Positions 52,997 through 61,130 of a DNA stretch of 64,000 nucleotides are shown here, piece by piece (the first letter of the stretch is position 1; the number at the start of each line of letters is the position of its first letter). Source of the stretch: CAVYYW01 sp963772845 (lineage in GTDB: Bacteria > Bacillota > Bacilli > Bacillales > Sporolactobacillaceae); assembly GCA_963772845.1 (NCBI GenBank), contig CAVYYW010000041.1:12165-76164 (forward strand). The letters run 5' to 3'. A model generated the notes under the pieces. It had not been told where the DNA came from. It made no database searches and saw nothing but the letters and a program-made list of their open reading frames with translations. The position numbers and the translations under genes are program-made.

Positions 52997-53881
52997 TCAA
53001 GAAGTCTTCCTTCTCCCATAAGCTGCTTGTTTCTTATTGTTTTGGAAGAAAGTATACATTGTCTTCCATAAATTCGCGGTAAGTAGACCTGCCAATAAAT
53101 AAGCCAGACCGCCAAGCCATAGATAGGCAGCTGCGCTTGCCACTGCTGCCAGGACACCAAAAACCACTTGTTCGCCATTCTTCACTGCAGACGTTGGCGG
53201 ATCTGTCAGCATAAAGAAAGCTAAAAAAACGGCCGAATTAAGATACGGCACCCTAAATATGCTCGCTGCCTGGGGATTGTGCAGAAAAAGACTGATGAGA
53301 ATAAATAAACTAAAATATGTTCCCAAAAAAGTGAAAATCAACGGCAGTTTATTAATCCGTTTTGCAAGAATAAACCCAGTCAATACAACCGCCAGAATAA
53401 ACCAGAATGGAAGAAGTGACATCCCGCCCCACCAGCTTTGCGGAGTTTTGAAAAGATAAATGGCAATTAGAAGTCCAGCTGCCGCCGGGTTAAAAATCGG
53501 CTTTTTCTTCACTTTTAGCAGATGCTTGGAAAGTACAGCGATTCCTGCCGTGGCAGCTGCAATATACCATGGAACAGATTGACTGAGCACCAGCCCAACA
53601 ATTAATCCGGTCAGTAAGCCGCCATCTGAGAATTTTTTCTTCCTTCTTAAAGTAACAGCGATAAGAAAATCGATTACAAGCGCTGCAGCAGCGGCTGAAG
53701 CGAGATTTCCCAACCCCTTAATACTTTGTGTATACGTAAAGGAGAGAGCAGTCAGCAAAATAAGAATCATCGACAGATAGCCTTTTGGCGTTTTAAGAAA
53801 TTTTGCCAGACGATTTGAGCGCTTTTTTTCACTCGAACCTTTACCTGATCTTCTCTCCTCAACTTTCATATTTACTGCCAT
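52997..53881 (-). CDS. RnfD/NqrB-like membrane protein, second gene of a flavin electron-transfer pair
   Basis: Integral membrane protein of 294 residues with about nine hydrophobic segments after a basic N-terminus (ERRSGKGSSEKKRSNRLAKF). The features FSDGGLLTGLIVGLVLS, KPIFNPAAAGLL and FFMLTDPPTSAVKNGEQVVFG match RnfD/NqrB proteins. The rest of an Rnf or Nqr complex (A, B, C, E) is not nearby. It starts 21 bases after the stop of the FMN-binding gene. Together they form the core of an RnfD-FMN-bind extracytosolic electron-transfer module, as described for many Gram-positive genomes. Which redox partner is used cannot be seen. Confidence 0.8.
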   Translation of the reverse strand: MAVNMKVEERRSGKGSSEKKRSNRLAKFLKTPKGYLSMILILLTALSFTYTQSIKGLGNLASAAAAALVIDFLIAVTLRRKKKFSDGGLLTGLIVGLVLSQSVPWYIAAATAGIAVLSKHLLKVKKKPIFNPAAAGLLIAIYLFKTPQSWWGGMSLLPFWFILAVVLTGFILAKRINKLPLIFTFLGTYFSLFILISLFLHNPQAASIFRVPYLNSAVFLAFFMLTDPPTSAVKNGEQVVFGVLAAVASAAAYLWLGGLAYLLAGLLTANLWKTMYTFFQNNKKQAAYGRRKTS

Positions 53882-53902
53882 ATGAAGTCTTCCCTTCTGT
53901 CA

Positions 53903-54391
53903 CTATTGGACCTTCGCTTTATTTATGGCCATTTCCACTGCTTTTTTGAAATCCTCAGTACTTTCCGTTGCACCGGATACATTATCAACCTGAACACTTT
54001 GATTGGAAATGACCTGATTCGAAAGCGGATCAATATCGCTTTGAGGAAAGCTTGTGGTACATTTTGTTATCTTAACGGATTCAATTTTGTCTGCCCCGAC
54101 TTTAATGGCTACCTGAACTGAACCAATATTATTTGTACCGACCCCGGTATACGTGCCGCTTTTATATTTACCTTGCTGCTTGGGGGCAGATGATTTCTCC
54201 ATAGAGAGCATTTCCTTCAAATTGTAATCAGAATCAGACTTCTGGTCGTACTGTTCATGGGTTGATCCTGAGTTGGCTGAAGCGTCTGGTTCTGCCTGAG
54301 GTGCTGGTTCTGTAACAATATAGCCAGATGCATAGACGGCGCTAATAGCGGCTGAACACATCACAATAAGTTTATTATTCATTTTCGCCAT
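53903..54391 (-). CDS. Extracytoplasmic FMN-binding-domain protein (covalent flavin site SGAT)
   Basis: Exported redox protein of 162 residues. An N-terminal membrane/signal segment (about 7-24) is followed by a low-complexity acidic linker, then the FMN-binding domain from GKYKSGTYTGVGTNNIGSVQVAI. The motif DNVSGATEST holds the conserved Thr142 that ApbE-type transferases load with FMN in related proteins. There is a free Cys in TKCTTSF. The start follows AAGGAGG. No ApbE is in the window, so flavinylation would be done by a distant gene. It lies first in an operon with the RnfD-like gene. Confidence 0.86.
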   Translation of the reverse strand: MAKMNNKLIVMCSAAISAVYASGYIVTEPAPQAEPDASANSGSTHEQYDQKSDSDYNLKEMLSMEKSSAPKQQGKYKSGTYTGVGTNNIGSVQVAIKVGADKIESVKITKCTTSFPQSDIDPLSNQVISNQSVQVDNVSGATESTEDFKKAVEMAINKAKVQ

Positions 54392-54430
54392 GATTATTTA
54401 CCCTCCTTACCAAGCTAACGGAAGATAAAT

Positions 54431-54460
54431 AAAAAAAGTTCACTGGAAAAGCCAGTGAAT
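54431..54460 (-). terminator. Terminator near the ABC permease end
   Basis: TTCACTGG-CTTTT-CCAGTGAA (minus strand) is followed by seven T. It stands 65-95 bases past the permease stop. Confidence 0.65.
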
Positions 54461-54484
54461 ATGCAAATGAATACATCGTTAAAG

Positions 54485-54508
54485 AGGCAGATGTGCCAAT
54501 ATCTGCCT
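54485..54508 (-). terminator. First, weaker hairpin after the ABC permease
   Basis: AGGCAGAT and ATCTGCCT pair perfectly over an eight-base loop; only a short CTTT follows on the minus strand. Confidence 0.5.
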
Positions 54509-54524
54509 TTTCATTTCAGATCGA

Positions 54525-55328
54525 CTATAATGGAAGGTCGCGCTTTTTAAATACTATAATTGCAATGATATACAGAATGATGCCACCAACCATAAGTCCA
54601 GCTGCAGGAAGAGCAAGATCAGCTGTTCCCGTAGAAATATTGGTGGGGTTATATGTTGTAAAAGGCGTGGCATACTTTAGCCCTGAAAGCTTATCACTCA
54701 TCTTACTGACTAGATGAAGCCCAAAGAAAACAATTGATAATCCTCCAGATAGTCCGAGTGCTTTCTTTTCGTCATTTGTCGCGGCAGAAATTAGAAAAGC
54801 GTAGCTACTTATAAAGAAAAATAACAGCAGTCCCATGGCATTCATTTGAATAAATCGTGTAAATTCAAGCTGACCATTTATAAGCCAAATCGCTCCATAC
54901 CATCCACCCAAAAAAGTTAAGATAACAATACTTAATAGGCCGGTAATCAATACGATTGATTGCGTGAAAGCAACTCTAACCCGAGAAACAGGCGTGGCAA
55001 GCAAAAATGCCATTGATCCATTACTAACGAGCCTGGACATTTGCTGTGTTGCCGTCAGTACACAATAGATCATGAGAATAATGATAAATAATAGGCCGTA
55101 AAATTCACTAGCCATGAACGTGCTCAGTTTTTGGATACCTCCTTGTAATCCAAAAGCTTGGATTAAAGAAGGTGGAAGTTTTTCCAGTAATTGATTAAGC
55201 GCCGGGGAAGAAGACATCGATGGATAAATCCATATTTCAAGCCACAGATACATAATGGAACCGATTGAAAAGCTGGCGATTGCGCGGTATTGCAGCTTGA
55301 ACATTGCTTTAAATAAGGCCATGTTCAT
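54525..55328 (-). CDS. ABC-2-type transporter permease
   Basis: Membrane permease of 267 residues with about six hydrophobic segments (FYGLLFIIILMIYCVLTATQ; FLGGWYGAIWLING). VSNGSMAFLLATPVSRVRVAFTQ is the usual ABC-2 family loop. ATG at 55326-55328 follows GGGGGAGGAGC and overlaps the ATPase gene by 20 bases; the longer frame upstream lies inside the ATPase. Together the pair makes an exporter. A transport substrate such as a peptide or antibiotic cannot be read. Confidence 0.88.
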   Translation of the reverse strand: MNMALFKAMFKLQYRAIASFSIGSIMYLWLEIWIYPSMSSSPALNQLLEKLPPSLIQAFGLQGGIQKLSTFMASEFYGLLFIIILMIYCVLTATQQMSRLVSNGSMAFLLATPVSRVRVAFTQSIVLITGLLSIVILTFLGGWYGAIWLINGQLEFTRFIQMNAMGLLLFFFISSYAFLISAATNDEKKALGLSGGLSIVFFGLHLVSKMSDKLSGLKYATPFTTYNPTNISTGTADLALPAAGLMVGGIILYIIAIIVFKKRDLPL

Positions 55329-56214
55329 CAGGCTCCTCCCCCTTCTCATAATAATGCATAAAAATATCCTCCAGCCCTTGCGACCGGCTTTCAAGATGAG
55401 TGATTTTGCATGTAGTGAGTATGTCAATAAACGCATCATAATCACCCTGTATAATCACTTCCACCCGTTCTTCATCAAGCTGCTCGGTCTCAAGAGAACT
55501 ATCGATTAAATTAAGCATGCTTATTTTATCAGCCAGGGCGACAATGAACTTCTGCCTTTGCACATTTTTTAAATCGTGCACGTTTTCAACTGCTACAATT
55601 CTTCCATTTTTAATAATGCCCGCTCTGTCACAGGTCCGATCAATTTCTTGAAAGCTGTGTGAGGACATCAAAATGGTCTTCCCTTTCTTTTTTTCTTCCA
55701 GAATGAGTTCTATAAAAATCTGCTGCATGAGAGGGTCTAGTCCTGACGTCGGTTCATCAAGTATTAATAGGTCAGGATTGTGCATAAAAGCTGCTACAAT
55801 ACCAACCTTTTGCTTCATCCCTTTTGACATCTTTCGAATCGGGGTTTTTATATCAAAGTCAAAGCGGGAAATTAAATCCCGGCGCATTGTTTTATCTTTC
55901 GTTCCACGCATCCCGCTTAATAGATCGAGGAACTCTTTTCCGTTCATCCCTTCAATAAATGCCATCTCCCCAGGCAGATAACCCGCACTTTTCTTAATCT
56001 CTGCACTGTCTCTCCAGCAATCTTTCCCGTTAATAACCGCCTTTCCAGAATCTGCCTTCATGAAGCCCAACAAATGGCGGATCGTCGTGGACTTGCCTGC
56101 GCCATTTGGCCCAAGATATCCGAATACCTCTCCGCTTTTAACTTCAAAATCCAGATCAAAGATTCCTTTTCCATTTGAAAAAGAGTGCGTCAATCCTTCG
56201 ATGAAAATGCTCAT
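55309..56214 (-). CDS. ABC exporter ATP-binding protein
   Basis: Cytosolic ATPase of 301 residues (Bcr/Nat type). Walker A is GPNGAGKST, Q-loop SAGYLPGE, signature KMSKGMKQKVGIVAA, Walker B DLLILDEPTSGLDP, switch His in ILMSSHSF. The C-terminal half (about residues 215-290) is the regulatory extension seen in ABC-2 ATPases. I choose ATG 56212-56214, seven bases after GGAG; an ATG two codons upstream is next to that site. It is the first gene of the exporter pair. Confidence 0.9.
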   Translation of the reverse strand: MSIFIEGLTHSFSNGKGIFDLDFEVKSGEVFGYLGPNGAGKSTTIRHLLGFMKADSGKAVINGKDCWRDSAEIKKSAGYLPGEMAFIEGMNGKEFLDLLSGMRGTKDKTMRRDLISRFDFDIKTPIRKMSKGMKQKVGIVAAFMHNPDLLILDEPTSGLDPLMQQIFIELILEEKKKGKTILMSSHSFQEIDRTCDRAGIIKNGRIVAVENVHDLKNVQRQKFIVALADKISMLNLIDSSLETEQLDEERVEVIIQGDYDAFIDILTTCKITHLESRSQGLEDIFMHYYEKGEEPDEHGLI

Positions 56215-56387
56215 GTGCATTCTCCTTTTTTGAAATATTCACACATATATACATTTCATAATATAAAAGAATATCAATAGATACAATCCTTATTAAATGC
56301 TGTTACGAGTAAGGAACTCACTGAAATTTTCTTCTATGGCCTGCTAAGAGAACGCTGATCCTCATCCTAACGGATTGCTAATAAACA

Positions 56388-56431
56388 AAACAGCAGATCA
56401 TGCCCATCAGGCTATGAACTGCTGTTTTTTT
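56388..56431. terminator. Terminator of the RimJ-like gene
   Basis: ACAGCAGATCATG and TATGAACTGCTGT form an arm pair with one mismatch and a ten-base loop; T-tract on the plus strand is longest (seven T), and TTTTGTTT follows on the minus strand. Confidence 0.65.
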
Positions 56432-56960
56432 CTGAGTCATACTCTCTTTCCAAAATACTCCATAACATCGAATCTCGCCAGCCATTTTTTAATTTTAATG
56501 CCTCGCGCATTGTCCCTTCATAAGTCATTCCTATTTTTTTCAGGACACGCTGAGAGGCATGATTGCCAGGCTCGCATGTTGCGAAAATCCGGTGCATGTG
56601 ATGCCTTTTAAAGCCAAGTGCGAGAATCTCTTGTGCTGCTTCGGTTGCCAGTCCCTTCCCCCACACATCAGGATGCAGCACATATCCAACTTCACCCGTA
56701 CGGTTTTCTATGTCGCGAATCGAAAATTCCGCACATCCGGCTAACCGTCCGGTGTCATTCAAAATGATTCCAAAAGCGTGCCGCACTCGCGGTGTTTTCT
56801 GAGCATCCTCAATTGCCTGTGTGGTGAATGCTAGTGAATCTTCCTTAGTGTTCGGACCCCAAGGCTGATAGACAGAGACCTCCGGGAGCTTCGCATAATT
56901 ATGTACGGCTTCCCAGTCTTCAGCCCTCAATTCCCTTAAGTGAATTCTCCGATCAGTCAA
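56412..56960 (-). CDS. GNAT-family N-acetyltransferase, RimJ/RimL type
   Basis: Cytosolic acetyltransferase of 182 residues. It begins IHLRELRAEDWEAVHNYAK (RimJ/L opening). The CoA motif is VGYVLHPDVWGKGLATEAAQEIL, with NHASQRVLKKIGMTYEGTMR near the C-terminus. The gene start is preceded by GGGAGCTTCTAAAAT. In Bacillus such proteins acetylate ribosomal protein N-termini or small molecules; the substrate here is unknown. It lies upstream of the ABC exporter's 5' end with a gap of about 190 bases. Confidence 0.87.
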   Translation of the reverse strand: MTDRRIHLRELRAEDWEAVHNYAKLPEVSVYQPWGPNTKEDSLAFTTQAIEDAQKTPRVRHAFGIILNDTGRLAGCAEFSIRDIENRTGEVGYVLHPDVWGKGLATEAAQEILALGFKRHHMHRIFATCEPGNHASQRVLKKIGMTYEGTMREALKLKNGWRDSMLWSILEREYDSEKNSSS

Positions 56961-57132
56961 TTTTAGAAGCTCCCTTCTTTTAAATTAAATGGTCTCCTAA
57001 ATAGGTAATTTAAATGGCCGTATCATGAAAAAAGTCATTTAAAGTGCAAGTTCAGATGAAAAATAGAGTGCTCAACCTTTCATACAGGGTTTGGCGCGTC
57101 AAAATCCTTAGTTTACGCTTCATAATTTGAGT

Positions 57133-57232
57133 TTTATGTGCCAAAATCAATCGTTTATGTGCCGAATTTAAGATTTATGTGCCAAAACCAGTGATTTATG
57201 CGCCAAATTTAAGATTTATGCGCCAAAGTAAA
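57133..57232. repeat. 20-21-bp tandem repeat, about five units
   Basis: Units read TTTATGTGCCAAAATCAATCG, with later copies TTTATGCGCCAAATTTAAGA alternating 21 and 20 bases. A diverged unit precedes them (GTTTTACGC-like). The stretch 56961-57132 shows no other feature. Short in-frame length and variation argue against a coding role. Confidence 0.85.
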
Positions 57233-57239
57233 ATAATGT

Positions 57240-57600
57240 AAAAATATAATCCCAAGGCCTTCGGAAACAGCGAGAGAACGCTGAAGAATGTCCAAGCCTT
57301 CAGTTAAAGAATCTCGGCCACCGTTATTCCAGTTGAGTAATATGAAAGACCATTTTGTGGCCTTCCGCCATTTGTCCATTATTTCCCAAACGAAGGACAT
57401 TTTATCCTCTTTTTGACTGTCTTTTGTCCCTCATCACCCTTATGAAGGCCATTTCATCTGTGTTTTGTGTCATTTTTGCTCTTCATCGCATGAAAGCTAA
57501 GCCGCCGCTTTCGTTCTTCATGGCGGAATCTCGGCCGGGCCGATTTCGCAGAGAAAGGAAAATTCATAGCCATAGATATCTTCTAAAGGGAACTACCAGG
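57240..57600. repeat. Second-family repeat segment
   Basis: Contains GTCCAAGCCTTCAGTTAAAGAATCTCGGCCACCGTTATTCC, then GTCCATTATTTCCCAAACGAAGGACATTTTATCC, then GAAGGCCATTTCATCTG. It matches 35445-35560 and units of the tandem array at 17782-18117, and joins the first-family repeat at about 57600. Confidence 0.75.
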
Positions 57601-58110
57601 CAACACTTACGTTGATTGTAGCGGCCGGCGCGAGACTCCTCGAAAATGCGCACACTCCTAGCTAAAAGCTAGAAATACCCGAGACTCCTCGAAAATGCTT
57701 TGCATTTTCTTCGTGCGAAGCGGACTTCAAGATGCTGATTTCAAGTCCTGCGGAAACAGCACGCGTCCGAAGATCCACTTTGGCGCACAAAGAAATCACG
57801 CCAAAGTTAGCTGAGGCCGTGCCCGCGGAAAGCGAGGGTATTTCTGCTTTCAATGGATGGCAACCGCATTTTCTTCGTGCGGTGAAGATTCAAGGATGAC
57901 GTTTCAAGTCCTGCAGAATCAGCGTTCCAAGCGAACCCCACAGCCACAATGTATTGAAGGAAGTTCGGCTAAAATCGGCCGTCCTGTGGCCATTAAGAGT
58001 CTCGCGGAATCCCTGCGGAAAGCGAGGGTATTTCCGCTTTAAATGTATGGCATCGCATTTTCTTCTTGCAGTGCGGAATCGAAGATGCTGATTCAGCAGG
58101 ACATAAGAAA
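57600..58110. repeat. Dispersed hairpin-rich repeat, copy 9
   Basis: Opens with GTTGATTGTAGCGG, then GAGACTCCTCG twice, GCATTTTC..TTCGTGCG, CCGAAGATCCACTTTGGCG..CGCCAAAGTTAGCTGAGG, and GCGGAAAGCGAGGGTATTTC twice. It lies 3' of ddl and 5' of the RimJ-like gene. Confidence 0.85.
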
Positions 58111-58125
58111 CCGTCATTTTAATCT

Positions 58126-59226
58126 TTATTCAAATGCGTTGTGGTGAAGATGATTATCACGCTCATGGCGTTCGATCGCCAGCCGAATGAGTTCATCTAT
58201 TAAACTTTTATAGTTAACGCCACTTATTTCCCAGAGTTTTGGATACATGCTGATTTTTGTAAAGCCTGGAATGGTGTTCACCTCGTTAACGATTATCTCA
58301 CCATTTTCTTTTAAGAAAACATCAACACGCGCCATTCCTTCACAGTTAAGAGTGCGGAAAGTATTAATTGATAATTCTCGGATCGCCTCTGACTGCTGTT
58401 CTGTCAGTTCAGCCGGGATCGCAAGCAGAGCGCCGCTTTCATCAATGTACTTGGCTTCATAAGAGTAAAAATCATTTTGCGGAAGAATCTCGCCAGGTAT
58501 AGACGCTTTTGGATTCTCATTCCCAAGAACTGCACACTCAATTTCCCGACCTGAAATACATTCTTCTATAAGCACTTTATGGTCAAATTTAAAGGCCGTT
58601 TCAAGAGCTGTCTTAAATCCTTCTTCATCACTGACTTTACTGACGCCGACAGATGACCCTTGATTTGCCGGTTTAATAAATAAAGGCAATCCAAGCTTTT
58701 CTTTAACGTCTTCAAATTTGAGTGACTCTCTGTTCCAGTTTGTTGCAGCAATATACTTTGCATTTGGGATGTCTGCCTCATTCAGAAGCCGCTTTGTCAT
58801 ATCTTTATCCATGCACACAGCAGATCCGAGCACATTTGTGCCGACAAACGGAATATTCGCCAGGCGCAGCATACCCTGCATGCTGCCATCCTCTCCAAGC
58901 GTTCCATGTAATATTGGGAAAATAACATCCAGGTTGCTTAGTGCTTCATTGCTGTTTAAGTTCATGAGCTGCTGCTTATCCTCACCTGGAATAACTGCAA
59001 TGCCTTCATTTGACTTATTCAGTGCGATTAACTTAGGATCATTCTCATTTACCAGATAACTGCCGGCTTTATTTAAATGCCATTTGCCATCTTTATCGAT
59101 TCCAATTAACTCTACTTCATATTTATCTTTATCCAGTGCATCATAAATGTTTTTCGCAGACTGCAAAGATACCTCGTGTTCAGCAGACTTTCCGCCGAAT
59201 ATTAACCCAACCTTTAACTTGCTCAT
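58126..59226 (-). CDS. ddl: D-alanine-D-alanine ligase
   Basis: ATP-grasp ligase joining two D-alanines for peptidoglycan precursor synthesis. The 366-residue protein has GLIFGGKSAEHEVSLQSA at its start, PFVGTNVLGSAVCMDKDMTK, LFIKPANQGSSVGVSKV (ATP-grasp loop), and FFSYEAKY-like DFYSYEAKYIDESG, with the metal-binding VNEVNTIPGFTKISMYPKLWE. The Tyr in YSYEAKY fits a D-Ala rather than D-Lac enzyme. ATG at 59224-59226 follows AGGGGTG; an earlier ATG (59256) would add ten residues without a site. In B. subtilis ddl precedes murF and cshA near acpS; here they are not adjacent. Typical chromosomal housekeeping gene. Confidence 0.95.
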   Translation of the reverse strand: MSKLKVGLIFGGKSAEHEVSLQSAKNIYDALDKDKYEVELIGIDKDGKWHLNKAGSYLVNENDPKLIALNKSNEGIAVIPGEDKQQLMNLNSNEALSNLDVIFPILHGTLGEDGSMQGMLRLANIPFVGTNVLGSAVCMDKDMTKRLLNEADIPNAKYIAATNWNRESLKFEDVKEKLGLPLFIKPANQGSSVGVSKVSDEEGFKTALETAFKFDHKVLIEECISGREIECAVLGNENPKASIPGEILPQNDFYSYEAKYIDESGALLAIPAELTEQQSEAIRELSINTFRTLNCEGMARVDVFLKENGEIIVNEVNTIPGFTKISMYPKLWEISGVNYKSLIDELIRLAIERHERDNHLHHNAFE

Positions 59227-59448
59227 CAGAACACCCCTCGTATTTTGTTTCTTCATTTCTATACCTTATTTTCATTCGAAAAACATTCCAGAATCTGCCC
59301 CAAAAAAAAGTTCTCTTCTTCCACTATATTTCAAGAGGCTGGGCGATTTTCCTAATGGATGATCCACGTTTATATTCATTGCTTTTCGTAAAATTATATC
59401 GAATCCGCAAGGCTTTCTCAATAACTTATCGCTTTGCACAAATTTATA

Positions 59449-59484
59449 AAAAAAAGCACAGGCGATAACCGCCCATGCTCCCTT
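59449..59484 (-). terminator. Probable terminator of the lipoprotein gene
   Basis: GCATGGGCG / CGCCTGTGC (two mismatches) with a five-base loop, followed on the minus strand by seven or more T, just past the DUF6612 gene's stop. Confidence 0.55.
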
Positions 59485-59487
59485 TGT

Positions 59488-60297
59488 TTATTGCATCATG
59501 CCTGAAGACATTTTACCTGGCATATTTACACTTACATTATTATATTTAGAGAATTTCGATGTGCTGTGGTACGTAACATTCAAGTTGTCTGACACATGGT
59601 CCGGATTTTTAACCGTCATATCCATAATCAGTTCCATGTTTTGCGGACGATATTTTTTATTATCGAATGAATAGTAGTATTCCACGTGATTTTCGTTAAC
59701 GTTGCTAAGATATGTTCTTAACTCATTAGACTGAGGGAGCTGAGATTTAGCAAGCTCATCAGTGAAATTATTGAATTCTTTCCCTTTGCCTGTGAAGCTG
59801 GCAAGATAATTGTCACCATTATTCGAGACAGCCAGTGAATTCGTGTATTGATCCACTTTTTTCAGCTCAAGATCCAGATCGCCTGAATTCGCTTCAAGTA
59901 AATCGTTAAGCGACTTGCTCTCCTTGCTGCTTACTTTCTTCCAGCTTGTCTGACCTTGTGCGCTCTTCATATACACCGCTTGTTTCGTCATGTATACATC
60001 CATCATTTGCGCTTTGCTTGGATCCTTATCATTGACCACTTTTCTTGTCATGTGAACCATGTAAGGTTTCTTCTGGACATTAACAACTGTGGTGGCAGTG
60101 GTTTTATGTTTCTCATGTGCGCTTGTCACGTCCATAGTTGCTGTTGTAGTCACTGAATAACTGTCAATTTTCTTCAGTGAGCTTTGTGCTTTATCTACAA
60201 GAGCCTGAGAATTACGAGGCCCTGTTGGCATTCCTGAGCAGCCAGCCAGTGCAAAAATGAACAAGGCACTTAATGAAGCAATGAAAATCTTTTTCAT
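59488..60297 (-). CDS. DUF6612-type lipoprotein
   Basis: Exported lipoprotein of 269 residues. The lipobox is ALAGCSGMP, and the mature protein begins at Cys20. The body shows repeated beta-rich segments (SYSVTTTATMDVTS; KPYMVHMTRKVVN; DVYMTKQAVYMKSAQGQTSWKK; VEYYYSFDNKKYRPQNMEL), which fit the LolA-like fold of DUF6612/YcdF-type proteins. The start follows AGGAGGAC. Function unknown; it is a single gene, divergent from the leader-peptide gene. Confidence 0.82.
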   Translation of the reverse strand: MKKIFIASLSALFIFALAGCSGMPTGPRNSQALVDKAQSSLKKIDSYSVTTTATMDVTSAHEKHKTTATTVVNVQKKPYMVHMTRKVVNDKDPSKAQMMDVYMTKQAVYMKSAQGQTSWKKVSSKESKSLNDLLEANSGDLDLELKKVDQYTNSLAVSNNGDNYLASFTGKGKEFNNFTDELAKSQLPQSNELRTYLSNVNENHVEYYYSFDNKKYRPQNMELIMDMTVKNPDHVSDNLNVTYHSTSKFSKYNNVSVNMPGKMSSGMMQ

Positions 60298-60504
60298 AGA
60301 TGAAGTCCTCCTATCAAAGCCTATTATAATAACCCATGCATTACCATTTTCCCTTTTAGTTACGTATTACCCTGCTTATATGAAGTATAACCGCTTTTGG
60401 AAGAGGTAAAGACAGGCTGTATCCCATTCAAAATTATACCGTAAACACCCCTGTTCCACCAAAGATTTTTAGACGTTCTTGTGACATCTTCAAAAATTTA
60501 GTCC

Positions 60505-60533
60505 TTGCTTTTTATAAATCAATAGCTTACCAT
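60505..60533 (+). promoter_or_regulatory. Possible promoter of the CGA-rich leader gene
   Basis: TTGCTT, a 17-base spacer, then TACCAT, about 35 bases before the leader start. Confidence 0.4.
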
Positions 60534-60567
60534 AACGTTTATATTATTTAAAAAGGAGGATTTGAAA

Positions 60568-60642
60568 ATGCGACGACGATACACCGAAGCAATGCGACGA
60601 CAACTTATGCGATTCAACGTCATTTATGGACATCCAGAATAG
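60568..60642 (+). CDS. CGA-rich leader-like peptide upstream of artPQM, 24 residues
   Basis: ATG at 60568-60570 stands seven bases after AAAAGGAGGA, one of the strongest ribosome sites in the window. The frame is ATG CGA CGA CGA, later CGA CGA and a single CGA, and ends at TAG 60640-60642. All six Arg codons are CGA, a rare codon; in the neighbouring artP and artQ I find no CGA. The peptide reads MRRRYTEAMRRQLMRF plus a short tail. The Arg-rich content ahead of an arginine-type transporter suggests arginine- or translation-rate-sensing attenuation. This is inference; no homolog is recognised. Confidence 0.55.
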   Translation: MRRRYTEAMRRQLMRFNVIYGHPE

Positions 60643-60663
60643 AAGCGATCGAGGTGTATTTAC

Positions 60664-61002
60664 ATGTCAGCACAATCAAATTCTTTATTCAGCTTTTCAT
60701 CATATATTTCTGTCATCCTCTTTTTTATGACAGCATTGTGCATTGCGCCCGCAGGCACTGATTTCTCTGGCCCACTCGCCAGTTTCTTCCTGATGATTAG
60801 CGTCGGAATCGTTTGTGTGAGAATTGCCTTCACTTTTTCATCTCAACTAATTACAATCCCTTCAATGCTTCAGCACACCCTTATTGAACAGAATTATTTT
60901 ATAAAAACGGCGGCACTATTAATTAGCGGCTCAGTTTTGTCATGCCCTCATTCTTCTTCAATACAAGATTCCTTTATTTTACCCCTCCGACGACGACGAT
61001 AA
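60664..61002 (+). CDS. Small hydrophobic protein ending in four CGA-encoded arginines, 112 residues
   Basis: ATG at 60664, eight bases after GAGGTG and 21 bases after the leader stop. Three hydrophobic segments (YISVILFFMTALCIAPA; SFFLMISVGIVCVRIAF; TAALLISGSVL) make it a membrane protein. It ends FILPLRRRR, encoded CTC CGA CGA CGA CGA TAA. The 11-base word CGACGACGATA occurs both here (60991-61001) and at the start of the leader (60571-60581). I recognise no family. A run of seven T follows at 61007-61015. It may be a real small membrane protein, or the translated part of a regulatory transcript for artPQM. Confidence 0.5.
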   Translation: MSAQSNSLFSFSSYISVILFFMTALCIAPAGTDFSGPLASFFLMISVGIVCVRIAFTFSSQLITIPSMLQHTLIEQNYFIKTAALLISGSVLSCPHSSSIQDSFILPLRRRR

Positions 61003-61130
61003 CTCTACCTTTTTTTAACACACCATACTCATGCGTAATTTGAATCTTTACCGTTTTTAATTTACAATTTTATGCTTTTTTTCTTTAAAATAGATTATAA
61101 AAATAATTTAATACACTAAAGGAGTGCATT

